NCBI RefSeq assembly: GCF_946480385.1
Contig: NZ_CAMLJP010000129.1
Coordinates: 1-15,796, forward strand
DNA from: an uncultured Azospirillum sp.
GTDB lineage: Bacteria; Pseudomonadota; Alphaproteobacteria; Azospirillales; Azospirillaceae
Direction: 5' to 3'
DNA: 15,796 nucleotides
In this document: positions 11,034 through 15,796 of the stretch, piece by piece
How positions within the stretch are numbered: position 1 is the stretch's first letter
Layout of the letters: each line of letters begins with the position of its first letter
The notes under the pieces: generated by a model
The model's database searches: none
What the model was told of the DNA's origin: nothing
Seen by the model: the letters and a program-made list of their open reading frames with translations, nothing else
Position numbers and translations under genes: made by a program

Positions 11034-13409
11034 ATGAGCACGACCACCGCGCCGAGCAAGATCGTCGTCAACGCCTACGGCCAATCCCAGGATGGCGTCG
11101 CGCCGCATTTCAAGCTGCTGGTGGATGGTCAGGAGGTCGGTTCGGCCAATGCAGCCGCCACCTCGTCGAAGGCATACAGCTTCACCGCCGACCTTGTGGC
11201 GAACACCGCGCACACGGTTCAGGTCGTCTACGACAATGACACCGTGAACGCCGCCAATCGCGACCTCTATGTTCAGTCGATCGAGGTGAACGGCCACACG
11301 CTGAAGCCGACCGACGCCGTCTATGAGCGCCATGACGATGCCGCCCCGGCGCCGACCCAGGCCGGCCAGGACGCCATGTGGTGGGACGGCGCGCTGACCT
11401 TCAAGACCCCCGCCAGCCATTACGCCGCCCCGGTGGCCGCCGCTCCGGCCGCCCCCACCACGGCCCCGGCCGCAGGAACCGCGCAGAACGTCATCACCGT
11501 GAACGCCGCCGGCAACGCGGCGGGCGGCGAAGGCGCGCACTTCACCGTGCTGGTCGACGGCAAGCAGATCGGCGAGGGCACGGCCACCAGCCCGGACGCC
11601 AAGGATTTCAAGTTCACCGCCGATCTGGCGCAGGGCACCGCCCATGCGGTCGAGGTGAAGTACGACAACGACGCCGTCATCGGTGGCAGCGACCGCAACC
11701 TGTATGTCAACAGCGTCGGCGTCGACGGCAAGACCGTGGCGGCCACCGATGCCGCCATGTCGGTCCACCGCACGGCGGACGGCGCCGAGCTGGGCGCCAC
11801 CAGCAACCTCTACTGGGACGCCACGCTGACCGCCAAGCTGGACGCCAGCCATTTCGCGGCCACCGGCAGCAGCACGGGCGGCTCGACCGGCGGCTCCACC
11901 GATGCCGGCAAGGGCGGCAGCAGCACGGGCGGCTCGACTGGCGGCTCCACCGGCGGTTCGACGGGCGACGCCTCGCTGTCGCTGAAGGTCGGCAACGTCA
12001 CCGTGTCCGATCCGGGCATGGTGCAGAGCAGCGGCTCGATCAACGGCTTCCTGCACACCAACGGCAACCAGATCGTCGATGAAAGCGGCAACAACGTCCG
12101 CCTGACCGGCGTGAACTGGTTCGGCGGCGAGGGCTACAACTATGTGCCCGCCGGCCTGTGGGCCGACAGCTACCAGGGCCACATCGACAGCATGAAGGGC
12201 CTGGGCTTCAACGTCATCCGCCTGACCTGGGCCGACGACATGTTCGACAGCGAGGCCGTCACCAACGGCATCGACTATTCGAAGAACCCGGACCTGAAGG
12301 GTCTGACCCGCCTGCAGGTCTATGACAAGGTCATCGATTACGCCGGCAAGGTCGGCATGAAGGTGATCCTCGACCACCACCGCAACGACGGCGGCGCCGG
12401 CACCAACGAGCACGGGCTGTGGTACACCGCCAACAACCCGGAATCGAAGGTGATCGAGAACTGGAAGATGCTGGCCCAGCATTATGCCGGCAACGACGCG
12501 GTGATCGGCGCCGACCTGCACAACGAGCCGAGCGTGACCGCCACCTGGGGCGACGGCAACCAGGCCACCGACTGGGCCGCGGCGGCCGAGCGCATCGGCA
12601 ACTCGATCCAGACCGTGAACAAGGACTGGCTGCTGCTGGTCGAGGGCACGGAGTGGAGCAGCACGCTGGCCGGCGTGAAGAACCATCCCATCGAGTTCGA
12701 CGTGCCGAACAAGCTGGTCTATTCGCCGCACGCCTATGGCCAGAGCGTCGGCAACTTCAGCTGGCTGACCGACAGCAACTTCCCCAACAACCTGCCGGCC
12801 CAGTATGACGGCATGTGGGGCTTCATCTATAAGAACAACATCGCCCCGGTCCTGATCGGCGAGTTCGGCGGCCAGATGAACAGCGCGGCCGAGCAGACCT
12901 GGGCCAACGCCTTCGTCAAGTACATGAACGGCGACTGGAACCTGGACGGCAAGAGCGACCTGCCGGCCGGCCAGCAGGGCATGAACTGGACCTATTGGGC
13001 CTGGACCCCGGAATCGGGCGACGTCGGCGGCCTGCTGGAGAAGGACTACAAGACCATCGATCCGACCAAGATGAACATCATCAAGGCGGGTCTGGCGTCC
13101 AGCTCCGGCAGCTCGGGTTCGGTGCCGGGCAGCGACGAGGCGGTCTTCACCGTGCAGCTGGCCAAGGCGGTCACCACCGCCACCACCATCGACTACTCGA
13201 CCGAGGACGGCACCGCCAAGGCCGGCAGCGACTACACCGCCGCCCACGGCAGCCTGACCTTCCAGCCGGGTGAAACCAGCAAGACGGTCTCCGTCCACAT
13301 CAACGGCGACAACGCCGGCGAGGGCACGGAGAACTTCCTGCTGCACCTGACCCACGGCACCGCCAACCTCGGCACCGCCACGGGCTACATCACCGACCAC
13401 GCGGCGTAA
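11034..13409 (+). CDS. GH5-family cellulase-like protein with two CBM60-like domains and a Calx-beta domain
   Basis: 791 aa. Order: CBM60-like domains at ~8-125 (YDNDTVNAANRDLYVQSIEVNG; MWWDGALTF) and ~152-270 (YDNDAVIGGSDRNLYVNSVGVDG; LYWDATLTA), joined by an Ala/Pro linker; Gly/Ser/Thr linker ~278-312; glycoside hydrolase 5 domain ~335-690; C-terminal Calx-beta domain ~700-787 (YSTEDGTAKAGSDYTAAHGSLTFQPGETSKTV). GH5 landmarks: GVNWFGGE (359-366), Arg396 in NVIRLTW, DHHR (447-450), acid/base Glu498 in LHNEPS, SPHAYG (564-569), nucleophile Glu610 in IGEFGG, and WTYWAW. It should cleave beta-1,4-glucan or a related polymer outside the cell. Yet there is no signal peptide: the polar N-terminus MSTTTAPSKIVV runs straight into the first domain. 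A type I route is plausible but unproven. The ATG is set by alignment with the beta-helix protein. Single-gene unit with its own terminator. Confidence 0.9.
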   Translation: MSTTTAPSKIVVNAYGQSQDGVAPHFKLLVDGQEVGSANAAATSSKAYSFTADLVANTAHTVQVVYDNDTVNAANRDLYVQSIEVNGHTLKPTDAVYERHDDAAPAPTQAGQDAMWWDGALTFKTPASHYAAPVAAAPAAPTTAPAAGTAQNVITVNAAGNAAGGEGAHFTVLVDGKQIGEGTATSPDAKDFKFTADLAQGTAHAVEVKYDNDAVIGGSDRNLYVNSVGVDGKTVAATDAAMSVHRTADGAELGATSNLYWDATLTAKLDASHFAATGSSTGGSTGGSTDAGKGGSSTGGSTGGSTGGSTGDASLSLKVGNVTVSDPGMVQSSGSINGFLHTNGNQIVDESGNNVRLTGVNWFGGEGYNYVPAGLWADSYQGHIDSMKGLGFNVIRLTWADDMFDSEAVTNGIDYSKNPDLKGLTRLQVYDKVIDYAGKVGMKVILDHHRNDGGAGTNEHGLWYTANNPESKVIENWKMLAQHYAGNDAVIGADLHNEPSVTATWGDGNQATDWAAAAERIGNSIQTVNKDWLLLVEGTEWSSTLAGVKNHPIEFDVPNKLVYSPHAYGQSVGNFSWLTDSNFPNNLPAQYDGMWGFIYKNNIAPVLIGEFGGQMNSAAEQTWANAFVKYMNGDWNLDGKSDLPAGQQGMNWTYWAWTPESGDVGGLLEKDYKTIDPTKMNIIKAGLASSSGSSGSVPGSDEAVFTVQLAKAVTTATTIDYSTEDGTAKAGSDYTAAHGSLTFQPGETSKTVSVHINGDNAGEGTENFLLHLTHGTANLGTATGYITDHAA
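11865..11951 (+). repeat. 36-bp direct repeat encoding the Gly/Ser/Thr linker
   Basis: Copies at 11865-11900 and 11916-11951 are identical but for one base, with a period of 51 bp (17 codons); more STGG units follow. The repeat encodes the flexible linker between the second carbohydrate-binding domain and the catalytic domain, so slippage here would change linker length in frame. Confidence 0.85.
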
Positions 13410-13436
13410 GGGACAGTTCCTCTACCGCACAATGGG

Positions 13437-13474
13437 GCCGGCTCGCGTCGAAAGGCGCGGGTCGGCTTTTTTTT
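13437..13474 (+). terminator. Strong intrinsic terminator after the cellulase gene
   Basis: An 11-bp stem (13437-13447 with 13456-13466, two G-T wobbles), loop TCGAAAGG, followed by eight T (13467-13474). It lies 27 nt beyond the cellulase stop codon and 2 nt before the stop of the convergent deacetylase gene, so the T-run reads as an A-tract before the hairpin on the other strand. Termination is clear for the plus strand and possible for the minus strand. Confidence 0.92.
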
Positions 13475-13476
13475 GT

Positions 13477-14244
13477 TTATGAACGACACAAGCTTCCAAC
13501 CGCCGGCCACTCCACCGCCGGATGGCTGACCAACCGGTCGAGCAGGCGGTCCAGCAGATCCCAGATTGCGGCGTCGTGCACCAGATGGTGGGTTAGCAGG
13601 CCGATGGGCTCGGCGGGGTTGCCCCTGCCCTCTTGGCGGCCCTCGCGGCGGTCGCGCAGTTCGCGGCAGAGGAGGTCCAGCACCCCATCCAACGGGACTG
13701 CGGAGCGGGTGCCGTGCCAGTCGATCAGGTCGAGGTGGGTGTTGATCCAGGTTATGCCGTCGCAGCTTGCGGGCGCCGGGCCGAAGGCGGAGACGGCGCG
13801 GTAGCCGGCGGCGGACAGGCGGGACGGCATGTCGGCGGCCATGCGGTTCCAGGGCGGGACGAACAGCGGCAGCAGGCGGTCGCCGAACAGGGTGCGCAGG
13901 ACCGACAGGCCGCGTTCGGCCTCGGCTTGGCGGATTTCGGCGGGGCGTTCCGGGCCGAACTCGCACTTCTTGGCACCGGGGGCGGCGTGGTCGGTGTGGG
14001 ACCAGCCATGGACCAGCGGAGTGACGTTCGGATGGCCGGCGAGCGCTTGCGCCAGAGAAGGCTCGGCGTCGGCGGGGATGACGGCGAGGCCGAGCGGGAT
14101 GCCGGCCTTGGCGCAGCGCTGCAGAAGGCGGTCGAGCTGCGGGCTGGCGGCGATGGCGTCGTCGTCGCGCAGCCAGAGGGAACAGCGGCGGCCGATATCG
14201 GTCCAGCGCGCCAGTTCTTCGTCCAATGCGGTCCAGTTGGTCAT
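13477..14244 (-). CDS. Polysaccharide deacetylase family protein (NodB-like)
   Basis: 255 aa. Recognisable NodB-type motifs: the Asp pair in SLWLRDDDA (22-30); HGWSHTDHA (79-87), a His-containing metal motif like H-x-x-x-H; FVPPWNR (128-134), equivalent to the R/V-PPW motif; and a late THH (218-220). Family members remove N- or O-acetyl groups from glycans using a divalent metal; the substrate is unknown. No signal peptide, so it probably acts on a cytosolic intermediate, which suits its coupling to the upstream glycosyltransferase: the ATG overlaps that gene's TGA (ATGA). GGAG lies 8 nt before the start inside the upstream gene. The frame continues upstream to 14697 but that part is the out-of-frame shadow of the glycosyltransferase gene. 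Last gene of the operon. Confidence 0.82.
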   Translation of the reverse strand: MTNWTALDEELARWTDIGRRCSLWLRDDDAIAASPQLDRLLQRCAKAGIPLGLAVIPADAEPSLAQALAGHPNVTPLVHGWSHTDHAAPGAKKCEFGPERPAEIRQAEAERGLSVLRTLFGDRLLPLFVPPWNRMAADMPSRLSAAGYRAVSAFGPAPASCDGITWINTHLDLIDWHGTRSAVPLDGVLDLLCRELRDRREGRQEGRGNPAEPIGLLTHHLVHDAAIWDLLDRLLDRLVSHPAVEWPAVGSLCRS

Positions 14245-15398
14245 GACGTTTTCTCCGCCAGCATGGTTTCGACGATCTCCACGCTGCGCGCCGCACCGGC
14301 CAGCGAAGAGGGGTTGAGCGGCGGGATGCGGGCGCCCAGCACGGAGGTCAACGCCTGGGCGAGGCTGTCGGGCGTGAGGTCGGCCTCGCGCAGGGTGGCG
14401 ATGCCGGGCTGGCGGGCGAGGATGGCGGCGCGGATGGTCTGCTCGACCTCCTTGCCGTCTTCGAAGGGGCAGAAGACGCTGGGGACGCCGGCGGTCAGGC
14501 AGTCGAGCGCGGTGTTGTAGCCGCAGCGGCCGACCGAGGCGGCGGCCCGGCCCAGCAGGGCGCGGAAGTCGGGACGCACCGGCTCCACCAGCAGGCGGTC
14601 GGGCGGGGCCATGGTGCGCAAGCGGTCGGCCAGCGCCGCGTCGTCCTTCGCCACCAGCAGGCGCCAGCGCTGCGGCAGGGCTCCGGATGCGGCGCATTGG
14701 GCTGCACAGCGGGCTGCGGCCTCGAAGACCGGGCGGCCGACCGGGCCGCCGCCGGCGGTGACCAGGATCTCAGCATTGCCGTCGGTGCCGTCGTCGGGGA
14801 CGGGCGGCGGGGGCACGACGAAGCCGGTGTAGCGCAGCAGCGGATGCATCGCCGGGGTCAGCGGCCAGCTGTCCTCCAGCGGGATCAGGGCGGGGTCGGA
14901 ATGGACCAGAACGCCGTCGTAGAAGCGCAGCAGGCGGTTTTCGGTCTCGGCGATGCGCTTCGGTTTTGAGGGCGGGGCCAGGATGTCGCGGACCGACGCC
15001 AGGGTCAGCGGCGGGCGCGGCAGGGCACGGGCACGTTCCAGCAGGGCGTCGAACTCGGCGGCGAGAGCGCGGCGGCCGAAGGGGAAGAGTTCGGTGATGA
15101 GAACGTCGGGGCGGAGGCTGTCGAGCAGGCCGGTCAGCATCGCCTGGCGCGCGGCGAAGAGGTCGGCATTGGCGGGGCGGCCGTCGGCGGCCAGCAGGGT
15201 GGCGAAGTCGGCGCCGTCGCTCGCCAGCGGCGGCAGCTGGTGCAGGGTGGCGCCGCCGCCGGTGAGATGGGGGGCGGGACGGCCGCCGCTGACCACATCG
15301 ACGCTCCAGCCGCGTGCGGTGAAGGCCTCGGCCAGGGCGAGGGCGCGGCTGAGATGGCCGGTGCCGAGCAGATGGGTGACGGCGATCAGGAGCTTCAT
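14241..15398 (-). CDS. MurG/GT28-like glycosyltransferase
   Basis: 385 aa. The N-terminal half begins MKLLIAVTHLLGTGHLSRALALAEAFTARGWSVDVVSGG, the GxGH nucleotide-sugar glycosyltransferase start of the GT-B fold. The C-terminal half holds the donor-binding region LLGRAAASVGRCGYNTALDCLTAGVPSVFCPFEDGKEVEQTIRAAIL, typical of GT28 (MurG, MGDG synthase). It probably transfers a sugar from a nucleotide donor to a lipid or glycan acceptor at the inner membrane; donor and acceptor are not readable. The start at 15398 overlaps the upstream phosphatase stop (ATGA) and the stop overlaps the deacetylase start (ATGA), so three genes are translationally coupled. It is not MurG itself: the context lacks mur/fts genes and the core differs. 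Confidence 0.82.
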   Translation of the reverse strand: MKLLIAVTHLLGTGHLSRALALAEAFTARGWSVDVVSGGRPAPHLTGGGATLHQLPPLASDGADFATLLAADGRPANADLFAARQAMLTGLLDSLRPDVLITELFPFGRRALAAEFDALLERARALPRPPLTLASVRDILAPPSKPKRIAETENRLLRFYDGVLVHSDPALIPLEDSWPLTPAMHPLLRYTGFVVPPPPVPDDGTDGNAEILVTAGGGPVGRPVFEAAARCAAQCAASGALPQRWRLLVAKDDAALADRLRTMAPPDRLLVEPVRPDFRALLGRAAASVGRCGYNTALDCLTAGVPSVFCPFEDGKEVEQTIRAAILARQPGIATLREADLTPDSLAQALTSVLGARIPPLNPSSLAGAARSVEIVETMLAEKTS

Positions 15399-15796
15399 GA
15401 CAGGCGTTGCCCCTCCCTTGGGCCGGCGGGATGGAGGGTGCCGTCGGCGGCGAGCGTCATGGCGTAGAGGCGGTCGCGCTTGACCGGAACCGGCGGCGGG
15501 CCAAGGAAGTCCCAGCCCCAGGCGAGCGCCAGGGCGACGCGGATGACGCCGATGTGGGTGACGATAAGGTGGTGGGTCCCCCCCTCCCCCGCCAAGTCCT
15601 TCAGCCAACCCGTCAACCGCTCCCGCACGTCGGCGGGGCTTTCACCGCCCGGGGGGCGGAAGTCCCAGCCCCAGTGTTCGATGTCACGATAACCGCTGGC
15701 GGGGTCGGCGCGCAGGTCGTGGCCGCGTTGGCCCTCCCAGGCGCCCCAGTCCATCTCGATCAGGCGGGGGTCGGGGTGGACGGGGCGGTCGTTGCC
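15395..15796 (-). CDS. Histidine phosphatase (phosphoglycerate-mutase superfamily), N-terminus beyond window
   Basis: The reading frame stays open to the window edge, giving 133 visible residues; the N-terminal RHG motif with the catalytic His must lie outside. Visible: DPRLIEMDWGAWEG (the usual L.E.dfG.WEG stretch), GGESPADVRERLTGWL with the conserved Glu-Ser, and LIVTHIGVIRVALALAWGW, which carries the second catalytic His. The family dephosphorylates sugar phosphates, nucleotides or phosphoproteins. Coupled by an ATGA overlap to the glycosyltransferase gene, so it may act on a sugar-phosphate precursor of the same pathway. Met at 15754 is internal and not the true start. Confidence 0.88.
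   Translation of the reverse strand, partial: GNDRPVHPDPRLIEMDWGAWEGQRGHDLRADPASGYRDIEHWGWDFRPPGGESPADVRERLTGWLKDLAGEGGTHHLIVTHIGVIRVALALAWGWDFLGPPPVPVKRDRLYAMTLAADGTLHPAGPREGQRLS

Noticed and set aside
11865..11965. Short repeats that might suggest a CRISPR-like array or minisatellite
   Set aside because: They are in-frame codons of a Gly/Ser/Thr linker with a 51-bp period and only two good copies.
10980..13400. 806-codon open frame antisense to the cellulase gene
   Set aside because: Val/Gly/Ala-rich shadow with no motifs; the cellulase frame is certain.
87..13409. RTX (GGxGxDxLx) repeats that would prove type I secretion of the two modular proteins
   Set aside because: I looked through both proteins and found none, so type I export remains only a hypothesis.
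14245..14697. N-terminal extension of the deacetylase frame
   Set aside because: It lies entirely inside the glycosyltransferase gene in another frame; the ATGA overlap with GGAG upstream fixes the start at 14244.

Overview
The window is high-GC, densely coded DNA of an alphaproteobacterial type. I would guess Azospirillum or a close Rhodospirillales relative, from codon use, gene content and the GC-rich hairpin repeats between genes. This guess is inference, since no rRNA or marker gene is present. I recognise twelve protein-coding genes. There is no tRNA, rRNA, CRISPR array, transposase or prophage gene.

Layout. (1) 1-2741: a minus-strand modular protein with two CBM60-like domains, a Pro/Thr linker and a right-handed beta-helix. 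A 408-bp regulatory gap separates it from (2) a plus-strand hotdog thioesterase and an Lrp/AsnC regulator, with a hairpin terminator between the two. (3) 3766-6285, minus strand: a MurR/RpiR-type regulator followed by pyruvate kinase. (4) 6495-9637, plus strand, divergent from the RpiR gene: a complete polar amino-acid ABC importer (binding protein, two permeases, ATPase). The divergent region holds a perfect palindrome, a sigma70-like promoter and a sigma54-like -24/-12 element. A 230-bp inverted pair of REP-like elements separates the binding-protein gene from the permease genes. (5) 9696-10415, minus strand: a stand-alone RelA/SpoT-fold nucleotidyltransferase. (6) A 618-bp relatively AT-rich gap, then 11034-13409, plus strand: a large GH5 cellulase-like protein with two CBM60-like domains, a Gly/Ser/Thr linker, the catalytic domain and a C-terminal Calx-beta domain, ending at a strong terminator. 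(7) 13477-15796, minus strand: the end of a three-gene operon joined by two ATGA overlaps: a histidine phosphatase (cut by the window edge), a MurG/GT28-like glycosyltransferase and a polysaccharide deacetylase.

How they work together. The two large extracellular-type proteins share the same N-terminal domain, four copies in all, and neither has a Sec/Tat signal peptide. They look like a pair of co-evolving plant-polymer-binding or degrading proteins exported by a non-classical, possibly type I, route. The ABC cassette is probably controlled by the adjacent RpiR regulator and, if the -24/-12 match is real, by nitrogen status. The glycosyltransferase-deacetylase-phosphatase operon probably makes or modifies a surface glycan or glycolipid of unknown structure.

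Most promising for novelty: the shared-domain, signal-less carbohydrate-active pair; the REP pair placed where enteric hisJ-hisQ and malE-malF also carry REPs; the lone RelA/SpoT-like protein; and the coupled GT28/deacetylase/phosphatase operon.
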